Source of the DNA: Neptuniibacter pectenicola
Lineage (GTDB): Bacteria; Pseudomonadota; Gammaproteobacteria; Pseudomonadales; Balneatricaceae
Assembly (NCBI RefSeq): GCF_001597735.1
Contig: NZ_LUTS01000001.1
Coordinates: 496,001-560,000, forward strand
DNA length: 64,000 nt
Direction: 5' to 3'
Shown piece by piece: positions 8,131-18,627 of this stretch (position 1 is the stretch's first letter; each line of letters begins with the position of its first letter). Under the pieces are notes generated by a model, which was not told the origin of the DNA, made no database searches, and saw nothing but the letters and a program-made list of their open reading frames with translations. The position numbers were made by a program, and so were the translations under genes.

Positions 8131-9114
8131 TTATGCATTTAAATCGATCACTACACGGCCTTGTATTTGGCCGTTAGTGATTTTCTCTGCATAATCGGGC
8201 ACCTCATCTAAAGCGATGATCTGTGCAATTTCACCTAGCGCGTTTTCTGGCAGCTGGGTTAGTAATCGCTGCCAAGCAGTATTGCGACGCTCATAAGGGC
8301 AGCTAACCGAATCAACCCCCTGCAAACGCACATTCCGTAAGATGAAAGGCATAACCGTAGAAGGCAGTTTAAAACTCGCCGCCAAACCGCATGCGGCAAC
8401 CACACCGCTATAATCTGTTTCGGCAATCATACGCGCTAGAATTGTGTCACCAACCGTATCAATAGCCCCTGCCCACTTCTGCTTCTCCAAAGGACGCGGC
8501 GGTTGCGCCATCTCATCACGACTAAGAATTTCACTCGCACCTAAGGCACGCAGATAGCCTTCAGTTTCTGCTCGTCCGGTTATAGCGGCGACTGTGTAAC
8601 CAAGGCCCGATAAAATCGCAACCGCAACACTACCAACACCACCCGCAGCACCACTGACCACAACAGGGCCTCGCTCAGGCGTAACGCCCCCTTCTTCCAA
8701 CGCCATAACACATAACATTGCCGTTAGGCCTGCCGTACCAATCTGCATGGTACGTATAGGGTCCATACCTTTAGGCAGGGGTACAAGCCAATCCGCTTTT
8801 AAGCGCGCATACTGCGAATAGCCGCCCCAATAGTTTTCACCAACACCCCAACCGGTTAAAACCACCTTATCCCCTTTGGTATACCGAGCATCGGCACTTT
8901 CTTCAACCGTACCGACAAGATCGATGCCCGGTACCATAGGGAAGTTACGAATGATTTTTCCTTTACCGGTTACGGCTAAACCGTCTTTATAGTTCAACGA
9001 AGAGTAATCCACCTTAATAAGAACATCCTCTTCAGGTAGGTCACTGATCGCCAACTGCTCAACAGCGGCCGTGGTTTTACCCTCGTTTTGATTTAAAACC
9101 AGTGCTTTGAACAT
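8131..9114 (-). CDS. acuI: Acrylyl-CoA reductase (AcuI/YhdH family)
   Basis: The 327-residue zinc-free medium-chain dehydrogenase matches AcuI/YhdH, which reduces acryloyl-CoA to propionyl-CoA with NADPH. The N-terminal catalytic fold includes SSLNYKDGLA and FPMVPGIDLVGTV, and the Rossmann fold has VVSGAAGGVGSVAV. In marine bacteria AcuI acts in dimethylsulfoniopropionate and 3-hydroxypropionate metabolism and detoxifies reactive acryloyl-CoA. No other DMSP gene is nearby, so the physiological source of substrate is open. A divergent GntR gene and a palindrome over its promoter suggest specific repression. Confidence 0.92.
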   Translation of the reverse strand: MFKALVLNQNEGKTTAAVEQLAISDLPEEDVLIKVDYSSLNYKDGLAVTGKGKIIRNFPMVPGIDLVGTVEESADARYTKGDKVVLTGWGVGENYWGGYSQYARLKADWLVPLPKGMDPIRTMQIGTAGLTAMLCVMALEEGGVTPERGPVVVSGAAGGVGSVAVAILSGLGYTVAAITGRAETEGYLRALGASEILSRDEMAQPPRPLEKQKWAGAIDTVGDTILARMIAETDYSGVVAACGLAASFKLPSTVMPFILRNVRLQGVDSVSCPYERRNTAWQRLLTQLPENALGEIAQIIALDEVPDYAEKITNGQIQGRVVIDLNA

Positions 9115-9144
9115 ATCTCTCTCCGTTGAATTACTTATACGTTA

Positions 9145-9185
9145 ATTTGTAATACAAATATAAAATACTATAATTAATGAATCAA
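9145..9185 (-). promoter_or_regulatory. acuI promoter with GntR-type operator
   Basis: On the minus strand TTGATT (9185-9180) and TATATT (9162-9157) are 17 bases apart, a good sigma-70 promoter for acuI. A perfect 15-base palindrome, ATTTGTA-A-TACAAAT, occupies 9145-9159. It overlaps the -10 and the likely start site. Its TTGT..ACAA form fits GntR-family operators, and a GntR gene is transcribed divergently from the same intergenic region. Confidence 0.6.
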
Positions 9186-9251
9186 TAATATATAATTAAA
9201 TTTATTTACTACCTTAGATTAGTAAAGCTTTTCAAAAAGCGGGAGCTATGT

Positions 9252-9983
9252 GTGAATTTAGAGATCGGGCCAATCAACAAGTCGAGCTTATCCAAACAAG
9301 TCGCGGACCAGCTACAGGAAGCGATTCTAGAAGGCACGCTAAAAGCTGATGACCGTCTGCCAACAGAAGATGAGCTCGCACAACGCTTTCAAGTCTCTCG
9401 CCCAACTATACGTGAAGCCCTAAAACGCTTAGCCGCAAAAAACTTGATTCGCTCTCGACGCGGCCCTACCGGTGGGTCTTTTGTTAACCATTTAGGCAAG
9501 AACGAGCTGAGTGAGCACCTAACCACCGCGTCAACGCTGTTTGTCAGCATGAACCAAGTCTCGCTCGATGAAATCAGCGCGACCCGTCTTGAGATGGAAA
9601 GCTACTGCTTTCGCCTTGCGAGCCAACACCGTACAGATGAAGACGTTGAACTGCTAAAACAACACCTGACACATCAGAAAAACAGAAACATTAGCCCAGA
9701 AGAGTTCTGCGCTGCGGATGTCAGGTTCCATCGTGCGATAGCCGACGCCAGCCACAACAAGATGCTTAGCTTTATTATGTACACCCTCATTGAAGCCCTG
9801 CAACCGGTATCAAATATGATCGCCTATCGATTTAGAGAGCGCGATATAATCACCAGCCAGCATGAAAGAATCTTTAATGCGATCCATGATCAAGATGCTA
9901 ATTTAGCTTGTGCAATCTTAGCGGAACAAATTGATTACCTACAACAGCTTCACGAAGACGCAAGAGCAAGTCATCAAGCATAG
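9252..9983 (+). CDS. GntR family regulator, FadR/FCD subfamily
   Basis: This 243-residue regulator has an N-terminal winged helix-turn-helix (about residues 10-75), including LPTEDELAQRFQVSRPTIREALKRL. An all-helical FCD ligand domain follows (about 95-230), with conserved acidic and histidine residues (ADVRFHRAIADASHN) that often bind metal and a carboxylate ligand. The start is a GTG preceded by GGGAG. It is transcribed divergently from acuI, making acuI the likely target. The ligand is unknown; an acyl-CoA or 3-carbon acid would suit the context, but that is inference. Confidence 0.88.
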   Translation: MNLEIGPINKSSLSKQVADQLQEAILEGTLKADDRLPTEDELAQRFQVSRPTIREALKRLAAKNLIRSRRGPTGGSFVNHLGKNELSEHLTTASTLFVSMNQVSLDEISATRLEMESYCFRLASQHRTDEDVELLKQHLTHQKNRNISPEEFCAADVRFHRAIADASHNKMLSFIMYTLIEALQPVSNMIAYRFRERDIITSQHERIFNAIHDQDANLACAILAEQIDYLQQLHEDARASHQA

Positions 9984-10244
9984 AATATAAGGCAATTTAT
10001 TGACATAAACAGGGATGAATCGCTGTACGCCCAGCCCAATAGGTAATACATTTAAGGCACAATCATCAAACCATAGGCAGCAAAGAATATTTGTTTTATG
10101 CTAGCCACTTGCAACATGTTGTTGAGTTAGGTTTGACGTAGTATTTATCTAAACTGTATCCATTTTTTAAGCAAAAAAGCCTACAGTGTATAAAACCAGC
10201 GTTCCATCGCATGGGTTAACATTAAAAGTAATTAAGGAGTTTCC

Positions 10245-10772
10245 GTGGAAGATATGTGGTTAATCAGCATTGTTTCTTTACTTATAGGTGCTGTGATCGG
10301 CTTTTTAATGGGCCGCTCGGGTAATACGTCTAACCGCCAGGCTGAACTTGCTGAGCAGTTAGAGAACGCAAACAAAGAGCTCGAAAGCTACAAAGAAGAA
10401 GTCAGCCAGCATTTTGAGAAAACAGCCTCACTCGTTAACAACCTAACCAATAGCTACAAAGATGTTCACGAGCATTTAGCCACTGGCGCGGTAGACTTAT
10501 GTAAAGCCGGAACCCTTGATTTAGCACTTGAGCCAGTGGTCCATGAAAAGCTCGAAAACAAAGAGGTCGATACCGAAGAGGTGCCCGCTGCCGTCGATGA
10601 CACAAAAGTAGATATCCCTCGTGACTACGCCCCCAAAAGCCCAGAAGAGGAAGGCACCCTTTCCGAAACCTTCGGTTTAAAGGAAGAGCCCCTTAACGAA
10701 GACGCCGATAGCGATGAGAACAGCAACGCTGATACCACCAAGAAAGCGCCTTTAGTAGACGAAACAAAGTAA
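10245..10772 (+). CDS. zapG: YhcB/ZapG family inner membrane protein (DUF1043)
   Basis: The 175-residue protein has one N-terminal membrane helix (about residues 4-22, ending GFLMGR). A coiled coil (about 30-80) and an acidic, low-complexity tail follow. The segment SLVNNLTNSYKDVHEHLATGA is typical of YhcB, a protein linked to cell division and envelope growth. The start is a GTG behind AAGGAG. The last 60 residues are rich in Asp and Glu and longer than in E. coli. The 260 bases upstream contain no gene that I can support. It converges on the Nif3 gene, with two bases between the stops. Confidence 0.85.
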   Translation: MEDMWLISIVSLLIGAVIGFLMGRSGNTSNRQAELAEQLENANKELESYKEEVSQHFEKTASLVNNLTNSYKDVHEHLATGAVDLCKAGTLDLALEPVVHEKLENKEVDTEEVPAAVDDTKVDIPRDYAPKSPEEEGTLSETFGLKEEPLNEDADSDENSNADTTKKAPLVDETK

Positions 10773-10774
10773 CA

Positions 10775-11551
10775 CTACACGGGGTTAGGAATATCAATAT
10801 GATGGTGCTGCACATCAAAATGCAGCGCCAATGCATCGCCTAATGCCTGCACACCATACCGTTCGGTCGCATGATGCCCTGCGGAAAAGTAATGAATACC
10901 CTGTTCTCTAGCACTATGGACTGTCGGTTCTGATATCTCGCCTGAGATATAGGCATCAACACCGAGCTCGACCGCTTTATCGATATAACCTTGCGCTCCC
11001 CCAGTACACAACCCAACCGTTTTAATCTGATGCTCACCGCCTGAAATAACCAAAGGTACACGCCCCAACACTGCACCAATATGCTCCGCCAACTCTTCAG
11101 GGGTGTAGCTCCGTTTAAACTGGCCAATATTCCCAATACTTCGTGGATTATCAAGCTCCAGTCCTCCCAGCACCTCAATCCCTAACCGCTGAGCTAACTG
11201 TGCATTATTACCGAGTACTGGGTGGGCATCTAACGGGAGGTGATAAGCAATGAGATTAATATCATGATCCAGCAGCGCCTTAATCCTTTTCTTTTTAATT
11301 TTAGTAATACAGCTATTTTCACCTTTCCAAAAAAAACCATGGTGAACCAGCAGCGCATCCGCTTGCAGCTCTATCGCCGCCTCAATTAACGCTTGAGATG
11401 CCGTTACGCCTGAAACCAGTTGAGTTATCTCACCTTTCCCTTCGACCTGAAGACCGTTAGGACAGTAGTCTTTGAACAACGATGGTGTTAAAAGACCATC
11501 AATATAATTAACTAAATCTTCACGTTTTACTGACATTGTCATCTTATCCAT
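10775..11551 (-). CDS. Nif3-like dinuclear metal centre protein (DUF34)
   Basis: The 258-residue protein belongs to the Nif3/YbgI family of ring-shaped cytoplasmic proteins with a two-metal site. The metal-binding histidines are visible in LLVHHGFFWKG, IAYHLPLDAHP and FSAGHHATERYG. Family members have been linked to GTP cyclohydrolase I-type annotation, but the true function is unsettled. Three in-frame ATGs occur within the first six codons, and none has a strong ribosome binding site, so the start is uncertain by up to five residues. It is divergent from the DegS-like gene. Confidence 0.88.
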   Translation of the reverse strand: MDKMTMSVKREDLVNYIDGLLTPSLFKDYCPNGLQVEGKGEITQLVSGVTASQALIEAAIELQADALLVHHGFFWKGENSCITKIKKKRIKALLDHDINLIAYHLPLDAHPVLGNNAQLAQRLGIEVLGGLELDNPRSIGNIGQFKRSYTPEELAEHIGAVLGRVPLVISGGEHQIKTVGLCTGGAQGYIDKAVELGVDAYISGEISEPTVHSAREQGIHYFSAGHHATERYGVQALGDALALHFDVQHHHIDIPNPV

Positions 11552-11613
11552 TCACAAAGCGCTAATACACCGTATAATTCTATACTTATCTCGGGTAATC
11601 GATTACATACAAC

Positions 11614-12756
11614 ATGCGTAAATTAAATTTTCTTATTTGGCCGGTTCTCTCGGGAATAGTTGTCGCCATATTATTACTACAATTATTTCCCGACCTATTG
11701 TCCCCAACGTCGCAGGCGATAGAGTTTAAGGAAGCCGCCCCGATCTCTACTAGAGGGAGTGGACCAGTATCTTATGCCGACGCGGTGGAGATTGCGGCAC
11801 CCGCCGTCGTCAATATTTATACACGCACTGTCGTACAACAGAAAGTACATCCCCTTTTTAATGACCCTTTCTTTCGCAACTTCTTTGATGCCGATAGCAT
11901 ACCGCAACAGGAAAGGATCCAGTCAAGCCTTGGCTCAGGCGTTATTCTTAACCCCCAAGGCTATATTGTTACCAATAACCATGTTATCACCGGTGCCGAC
12001 AGCATTGTCGTAGCACTCAAAGATGGACGTGAGGCCGTCGCAGAAGTCATTGGCACCGACCCTGAAACTGATTTAGCTGTTTTAAAAGTAGAGCTGACAG
12101 ACTTGCCAACTATCGCACTGACACAATCCGATAATAGCCGAGTCGGCGATGTGGTTTTAGCAATAGGCAACCCTTTTGGCGTGGGGCAAACGGTAACCAT
12201 GGGGATCATCAGCGCCACAGGGCGTCACAGTCTCGGCATTAATACCTATGAAGATTTCATTCAAACCGATGCGGCGATCAACCCGGGTAACTCAGGCGGG
12301 GCATTGATCGATGCTTATGGCAACCTTATCGGTATTAATACAGCGATATTCTCAAAATCAGGCGGCTCCCAAGGCATTGGCTTTGCAATCCCTTCCAACC
12401 TAACAAAGCAGGTGATGCTCGATTTAATTAAGCATGGACGGGTCGTCCGTGGCTGGTTAGGTATTGAGATTCAGGAGTTAACACCTAAGCTAGCGGAATC
12501 ATTTGGCCTAGACAACATGCAAGGCCTTATTGTTGCCGGGGTATTTAGAAACGGACCGGCCCATTTAGCGGGGCTTCAACCAGGGGACGTCATGCTGTCA
12601 ATTAATGGCCAACCCATTATGGATGGTCAAAAGTCGATGACAGCGATTGCGCGCTTCAAGCCCAATGAAAACATTGAGGTTGAGGTGCTGAGAGAGGGCA
12701 AAAAACATCTATTTACCGCGGTAATTGGCGAAAGACCACGCACTCAAGATCAATAA
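11614..12756 (+). CDS. algW: DegS/AlgW-type periplasmic serine protease
   Basis: This 380-residue S1C protease has an N-terminal membrane anchor (about residues 7-25) and a trypsin-like domain with catalytic His123 (TNNHV), Asp153 (ETDLAV) and Ser227 (PGNSGG). A single PDZ domain follows (about 275-370). One PDZ domain plus the membrane anchor distinguishes DegS/AlgW from the two-PDZ DegP/MucD. DegS senses misfolded outer membrane proteins and makes the first cut in RseA, releasing sigma-E. Its expected substrate, an unusual RseA, is encoded at 56470-57300. A strong terminator follows. Confidence 0.93.
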   Translation: MRKLNFLIWPVLSGIVVAILLLQLFPDLLSPTSQAIEFKEAAPISTRGSGPVSYADAVEIAAPAVVNIYTRTVVQQKVHPLFNDPFFRNFFDADSIPQQERIQSSLGSGVILNPQGYIVTNNHVITGADSIVVALKDGREAVAEVIGTDPETDLAVLKVELTDLPTIALTQSDNSRVGDVVLAIGNPFGVGQTVTMGIISATGRHSLGINTYEDFIQTDAAINPGNSGGALIDAYGNLIGINTAIFSKSGGSQGIGFAIPSNLTKQVMLDLIKHGRVVRGWLGIEIQELTPKLAESFGLDNMQGLIVAGVFRNGPAHLAGLQPGDVMLSINGQPIMDGQKSMTAIARFKPNENIEVEVLREGKKHLFTAVIGERPRTQDQ

Positions 12757-12770
12757 AACAGCCAAGCATT

Positions 12771-12810
12771 AGACATAAAAAACAGGCATTACGCCTGTTT
12801 TTTTATGTCT
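12771..12810. terminator. Bidirectional terminator between algW and hisD
   Basis: Arms AACAGGC (12781-12787) and GCCTGTT (12793-12799) enclose ATTAC and are flanked by A and T tracts. AGACAT/ATGTCT extends the stem further out. It serves the convergent algW and hisD transcripts. Confidence 0.9.
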
Positions 12811-12821
12811 GACAAGTAGAT

Positions 12822-14129
12822 TTACTCTTTAATACGATACTCAGCAGAACGCGCATGAGCCGTTAAGCTCTCACCACGTGCCAATACCGAAGCCACTTTA
12901 CCCATTTCCGAAGCACCCTCCTCTGAAAACATAATCAGAGATGAACGTTTCTGGAAATCATAAACGCCTAAAGGCGAGGAGAAGCGTGCAGTACCGGATG
13001 TAGGTAGCACATGGTTAGGTCCTGCACAGTAATCACCTAGCGCCTCAGCCGTATAACGACCCATAAAGATGGCACCCGCATGACGTACTTTCGGCAATAA
13101 GCTTTCAGGGTCCTCAACCGACAACTCCAAATGCTCTGGAGCTATACGATTAGCCACCTCCATCGCTTCATCAAGATCTTTAACCTTGATCAGCGCAGCA
13201 CGCAAACGTAGCGATATTTCAATAATCTCTTTACGTTCCATTGTCGGCAACAGTTTATGAATACTTTGCTCAACCGCATCAATAAAATCAGCATCTGGGG
13301 TCACAAGAATCGGCTGTGCATCTTCATCATGCTCAGCTTGTGAAAAGAGATCCATCGCAACCCAATCAGGATTGGTTTTGCCATCACAGACAACAAGAAT
13401 CTCTGAAGGTCCGGCTATCATGTCGATACCAACAGCGCCAAAAACGGCACGTTTGGCGGTCGCAACAAAGATATTCCCCGGGCCGACAATCTTATCTACC
13501 TGCGGGATGGTTTCAGTCCCATAGGCCAATGCAGCAACGGCTTGAGCGCCGCCCACACAAAACACACGGTCAACACCCGCTAAACATGCCGCCGCTAATA
13601 CAAGCTCATTAACGACACCGCCAGGCGTCGGCACAACCATAATAATCTCTTTTACACCGGCAACTTTTGCTGGCATCGCATTCATTAATACGGAAGAGGG
13701 ATATGCCGCTTTACCACCAGGCACATAAAGGCCGACACGGTCCACCGGTGTCACTTTCTGACCCAGCATGGTTCCGTCGGCTTCAGTGTATTGCCAAGAC
13801 TCACCCTTTTGACGTTCGTGGTAGGCTTGGACTCTCTGCGCAGCAATCTCTAGTGCTTTACGTTGATCAGCAGGTAGCCCATCCAGCGCCGCCTGCAAGC
13901 GCTCAGCACTCATCTCAAGCTCGGCAAGATGATCAACAGAGGTGCCATCAAAACGATTGGTATATTCAACGACAGCACTATCGCCTTCGGCGCGTACGCG
14001 TTTTAATATCTCATTAACGATCTGATTAACTTTATCATCCGATACCGCTTCCCACGCCAACAGTTGATCCATCTGCTCGCTAAAGTCAGCCTGTGTGGAA
14101 TCAAATCGTTTAATAACTAACTCACTCAT
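12822..14129 (-). CDS. hisD: Histidinol dehydrogenase
   Basis: HisD carries out the last two oxidations of histidine synthesis, histidinol to histidine, with NAD and a zinc ion. The 435 residues are full length. Conserved segments include [40 protein letters not shown] and [10 protein letters not shown], whose Gln and His bind zinc. The C-terminal region contains APEHLEL and GPNHVLPT. The start ATG overlaps the hisG stop by four bases. The order murA-hisG-hisD is common in gammaproteobacteria; hisC, often next, is absent here because algW follows on the opposite strand. Confidence 0.97.
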   Translation of the reverse strand: MSELVIKRFDSTQADFSEQMDQLLAWEAVSDDKVNQIVNEILKRVRAEGDSAVVEYTNRFDGTSVDHLAELEMSAERLQAALDGLPADQRKALEIAAQRVQAYHERQKGESWQYTEADGTMLGQKVTPVDRVGLYVPGGKAAYPSSVLMNAMPAKVAGVKEIIMVVPTPGGVVNELVLAAACLAGVDRVFCVGGAQAVAALAYGTETIPQVDKIVGPGNIFVATAKRAVFGAVGIDMIAGPSEILVVCDGKTNPDWVAMDLFSQAEHDEDAQPILVTPDADFIDAVEQSIHKLLPTMERKEIIEISLRLRAALIKVKDLDEAMEVANRIAPEHLELSVEDPESLLPKVRHAGAIFMGRYTAEALGDYCAGPNHVLPTSGTARFSSPLGVYDFQKRSSLIMFSEEGASEMGKVASVLARGESLTAHARSAEYRIKE

Positions 14130-14779
14130 TGAGTCACCTCCGCATCACGACGGTTAATAGCATCAGCTAATTTATCTAAGATAGGCTGAATCTGGCGATA
14201 CTTCATTTTCATGGAGGGCTGACCAACCACAAGACGCGAACTAATATCAGCGATCTCTTCCATCGGTTCTAAGCCATTCGCACGCAAGGTATTACCGGTA
14301 TCAACAATATCAACGATACGATCAGCCAAACCCATTAACGGGGCAAGCTCCATGGCACCGTAAAGCTTAATAATATCAACTTGTGTACCCTGCTTCGCAA
14401 AGTAGTCACGGGTCACATTGACAAACTTACTTGCCACTTTCATTCGACCTTCAACTGGCTTCGCATCTTTGGGGCCAGCAACCATCAATTTGCATTTCGA
14501 TATTTTAAGATCCAAAGGCTCATAAAGACCCGCAGCACCATGTTCAAGCAGCACGTCCTTACCAGCAATTCCCATATCCGCACCACCATATTCAACATAC
14601 GTAGGCACATCCGTAGCACGGATAACCACCAGCTTTATGTTGTCATGGTTCGTGTCAAAAATGAGTTTACGGCTGCTATGAATATCCTCTGCTGGCACTA
14701 TATCCGCTTCCGCTAACAACGGCAGAGTTTCTTTAAGGATACGTCCTTTGGATAGGGCAATCGTAAGTTGCTGCTTCAT
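14126..14779 (-). CDS. hisG: ATP phosphoribosyltransferase, short form
   Basis: HisG condenses ATP and phosphoribosyl pyrophosphate in the first step of histidine synthesis. The 217 residues are the short form, which lacks the C-terminal allosteric ACT-like domain of the E. coli enzyme. Short HisG normally needs HisZ as regulatory subunit, so a hisZ gene is expected elsewhere in the genome. Motifs include [26 protein letters not shown] and the PRPP-binding [19 protein letters not shown]. It follows murA by 20 bases and overlaps hisD by four. Confidence 0.96.
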   Translation of the reverse strand: MKQQLTIALSKGRILKETLPLLAEADIVPAEDIHSSRKLIFDTNHDNIKLVVIRATDVPTYVEYGGADMGIAGKDVLLEHGAAGLYEPLDLKISKCKLMVAGPKDAKPVEGRMKVASKFVNVTRDYFAKQGTQVDIIKLYGAMELAPLMGLADRIVDIVDTGNTLRANGLEPMEEIADISSRLVVGQPSMKMKYRQIQPILDKLADAINRRDAEVTQ

Positions 14780-14799
14780 CGCTTTATTTATACCTGTAT

Positions 14800-16083
<1,284 letters not shown>

Positions 16084-16326
16084 TTAATTCTGTGTCGCTT
16101 TCCACTGCTCAGGGGTGTAAGTTTTGATCGTCAGAGCGTGAATTGTTCCATTCGCTATATATTCATTCAGGCAAGCATAGACTAACTGCTGACACTTCAC
16201 AGGGCGTAAACCTTCAAAGAGTTCACCCACAACTATCACCTGAAAATCACAACCTTCACCGGCCGTTGTTACAACACAATTTTCAAGTTGAGATTCAAGA
16301 ATCTGCTTAACCTGTTCAGCCTGCAT
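16084..16326 (-). CDS. ibaG: BolA family protein IbaG
   Basis: The 80-residue protein is a BolA-like protein of the IbaG (YrbA) type. These proteins pair with monothiol glutaredoxins and bind iron-sulfur clusters. The conserved part includes GLRPVKCQQLVYACLNEYI and the C-terminal HALTIKTYTPEQW. The place between the mla operon and murA is the same as in E. coli. A terminator separates it from mlaB, so it probably has its own promoter in 16327-16390. Confidence 0.92.
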   Translation of the reverse strand: MQAEQVKQILESQLENCVVTTAGEGCDFQVIVVGELFEGLRPVKCQQLVYACLNEYIANGTIHALTIKTYTPEQWKATQN

Positions 16327-16390
16327 TAAAAGCTCCTGATCGAATGCTACAGATAGAAAAAATAAGGCGGAAATGATACCGGATCATGAC

Positions 16391-16417
16391 AAAAAAGGCG
16401 ATGCCAAGCATCGCCTT
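16391..16417 (-). terminator. Terminator of the mla operon
   Basis: AAGGCGATGC (16395-16404) pairs perfectly with GCATCGCCTT (16408-16417) around a three-base loop. On the minus strand the stem is followed by six T. It lies between mlaB and ibaG. Confidence 0.9.
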
Positions 16418-16439
16418 AATCCAATACCTGTAAGCAGAA

Positions 16440-16730
16440 TTATATAAACTGCTTTTCTAACCCAACAAGCTCAGCAATTCCCTTCATTTCCACAGGAAGA
16501 TTAATCGCTTTTAATTGAACCCCTCGGTCTTGCACGCAGCGTAAACAGCAAAACCAAAAAGAGAGCGCTGAACTATCAACAGCAGTAACGCCAGCGAAGT
16601 CGATTTCAACAACGCCTTTGCAACTACTTAAAATACTTTCGGCCTGCTTACGGGCCTGCATAATGACTGGAAACTTAAACTCCCCTTCCAGACTAATCAA
16701 TTGTTCATTGACCTGTCTAACGTCTGCCAT
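16440..16730 (-). CDS. mlaB: STAS domain protein MlaB of the phospholipid transporter
   Basis: MlaB is a cytoplasmic STAS-domain subunit that stabilises the MlaFEDB complex by binding the ATPase MlaF. The protein is 96 residues, as expected. The STAS helix region VEIDFAGVTAVDSSALSFWF contains the conserved serine pair. The ATG overlaps the mlaC stop by one base, so translation is coupled. It is the last gene of mlaF-E-D-C-B. Confidence 0.9.
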   Translation of the reverse strand: MADVRQVNEQLISLEGEFKFPVIMQARKQAESILSSCKGVVEIDFAGVTAVDSSALSFWFCCLRCVQDRGVQLKAINLPVEMKGIAELVGLEKQFI

Positions 16731-17395
16731 TACGCGCTATCCTTTCCCGGATCGACTTTATCTTTCCACGTAGAGATAACCAGCCCTACATCGCCTTTAT
16801 TTCGCTCCATCAAGTCAGCAAATTGGTTTTTGAAACTCAAACGAATGTTAATCGATCCATCAAGAATCGCATTCACCAGCTTCCACTCACCCGCTTCTTT
16901 CTTCATGTAGTAAACCAGCGTGTATTTAGTCCCGTCAGCAGAAAACACGTCAACCGTAACAATCTGTTTACTGTCATCTGGGCTATCTTTTCGTGGCGGT
17001 ACCATCTCATACTTGTCGATTTTAAAACCCACCAACGCTTTAGCGTAAGTTTTTAACAGTGTCGTTTTAAAAATACCGGAGAACTCCGCACGTTGCTCTT
17101 TCGACGCTCGGCGATAGTATTTCCCCATCACCTGTTTGGAAATATAATCAAAATCAACTACCGGTGATAGCACCGTGTCGATCTCAGCAACCAATTGGTC
17201 TTCTTGCCCTTCTTGAACAAGCTCTTCACGCTCTAGCAACTTAAGAATACTATGAGTCGCGGTTTGAATAACCCCACCTGCCTCAGTATAAGTATCATTT
17301 TCCGCCTGAACGGACATACTCAACAACACAACAAAGGCAACAGTTAAACAAGTTTTCACTTGGCTCACGCATTTATAAAACATAGCCTTACTCAC
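16730..17395 (-). CDS. mlaC: Periplasmic phospholipid-binding protein MlaC
   Basis: MlaC shuttles phospholipids between the outer membrane MlaA complex and the inner membrane MlaFEDB transporter. The 221-residue protein starts with a signal peptide (about residues 1-31, ending SVQA). The MlaC (Ttg2D) domain includes VDFDYISKQVMGKYYRRAS and the late WKLVNAILDGSINIRLSFKN. The start is uncertain: the GTG at 17395 overlaps mlaD by eight bases, and an ATG four codons in is possible. Both leave the signal peptide intact. Confidence 0.94.
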   Translation of the reverse strand: MSKAMFYKCVSQVKTCLTVAFVVLLSMSVQAENDTYTEAGGVIQTATHSILKLLEREELVQEGQEDQLVAEIDTVLSPVVDFDYISKQVMGKYYRRASKEQRAEFSGIFKTTLLKTYAKALVGFKIDKYEMVPPRKDSPDDSKQIVTVDVFSADGTKYTLVYYMKKEAGEWKLVNAILDGSINIRLSFKNQFADLMERNKGDVGLVISTWKDKVDPGKDSA

Positions 17396-17846
17396 TCACC
17401 TCATTAAACAGGAACTTACCTATAAGATCCTCAAGTACGAGTGCTGATTGAGTATCCTCAATATACGCACCCTCTTTAAGGTTCTCGTCTTCAGCGCCCA
17501 CCGAGATACCTATATATTGCTCACCTAATAGGCCTGCAGTCAGAATTGAAGCAGAACTATCAACAGAAAGAAAATCAACATCGCCGTGGATATTCATGGC
17601 AACACGCGCCATCAACAGATCACGGTCTAATGTAATATCTGCCACTTCACCTATGGCCACACCGGACATAGTGACTTTTGCTCGCGGCGTTAAACCACCA
17701 ATATTTTCAAAACGGGCATAGACAGTATAAGTGCTGTCTGAGTTAGACAGGTTTAAACCACTTACGTTCAATGCAAGCCCAACCAAAGCAACGACACCGG
17801 CCAAAATAAAGGCACCTACGCTGATCTCCAAGATCCGCATACGCAT
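17388..17846 (-). CDS. mlaD: MCE-domain protein MlaD of the phospholipid transporter
   Basis: MlaD forms the hexameric periplasmic lipid-binding ring of MlaFEDB. It has one N-terminal membrane helix (about residues 7-27) and an MCE domain with YTVYARFENIGGL, VTMSGVAIGEV and LLGEQYIGI. The frame is open from a TTG at 17861, but the ATG at 17846 is preferred because GGAG precedes it by nine bases. The resulting 152 residues end soon after SALVLEDLIGKFLF, without the long polar tail seen in E. coli. Confidence 0.94.
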   Translation of the reverse strand: MRMRILEISVGAFILAGVVALVGLALNVSGLNLSNSDSTYTVYARFENIGGLTPRAKVTMSGVAIGEVADITLDRDLLMARVAMNIHGDVDFLSVDSSASILTAGLLGEQYIGISVGAEDENLKEGAYIEDTQSALVLEDLIGKFLFNEVSE

Positions 17847-17847
17847 A

Positions 17848-18627
17848 TTAAAGCTCTCCAAACATTACAGCAGTAAGAATAAAATCCAGCCCTAACACCG
17901 CTAACGATGCGTAGACCACAGTTTTTGTTGTTGCCTGACTAATCCCTTCCGACGTCGGCATACAATCATAGCCTTGGAATACAGCAATCCAAGTCACAAC
18001 GAAGCCAAACACAACCGCCTTAATCAGACCGTTTAAGACATCGTCATAAAAATCTACTGAGTTCTGCATGTTAGCCCAAAATGAGCCATCATATATACCC
18101 AGCCATTCAACGCCGACGATCGCGCCACCATAAACACCCACTAGAGCGAATATAGCAGAGAGAATCGGCAAGCAGACAAAGCCTGCCCAAAAGCGCGGCG
18201 CAACGATCCTTCTTAGCGGATCGACACCGATCATTTCTAAACTCGACAACTGTTCAGTGGCCTTCATTAGACCAATCTCTGCCGTCAGTGCAGAGCCCGC
18301 CCGTCCAGCGAACAGCAACGCAGTCACAACCGGTGCTAGCTCTCGTACCAAACTGAGCGCCACCATCTGTCCAACCGCTTGCTCAGAGCCATAATCCACC
18401 AAAATAGTGTAACCCTGAAGGCCAAGCACCATGCCGATAAACAACCCTGAAACAACAATAATAATCAGCGACAATACGCCAACAAAATAGACCTGCTTTA
18501 TAAACAAAGGGAACATAATCAGTGGCTGAGGCTTAGCAACCAATGACTGAAAAAGAATCATTCCCGCTCGCCCAAAGGCGGCTAGCTTACTCAAGGCAAC
18601 ATGACCTAATAGCGCTAATTGATTCAT
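17848..18627 (-). CDS. mlaE: Permease subunit MlaE of the phospholipid transporter
   Basis: MlaE is the integral membrane permease of the MlaFEDB ABC complex. The 259 residues contain about five or six hydrophobic segments. The conserved cytoplasmic EQ loop region is [22 protein letters not shown], followed by [18 protein letters not shown]. It shares one base with the mlaF stop and is followed closely by mlaD. Confidence 0.96.
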   Translation of the reverse strand: MNQLALLGHVALSKLAAFGRAGMILFQSLVAKPQPLIMFPLFIKQVYFVGVLSLIIIVVSGLFIGMVLGLQGYTILVDYGSEQAVGQMVALSLVRELAPVVTALLFAGRAGSALTAEIGLMKATEQLSSLEMIGVDPLRRIVAPRFWAGFVCLPILSAIFALVGVYGGAIVGVEWLGIYDGSFWANMQNSVDFYDDVLNGLIKAVVFGFVVTWIAVFQGYDCMPTSEGISQATTKTVVYASLAVLGLDFILTAVMFGEL

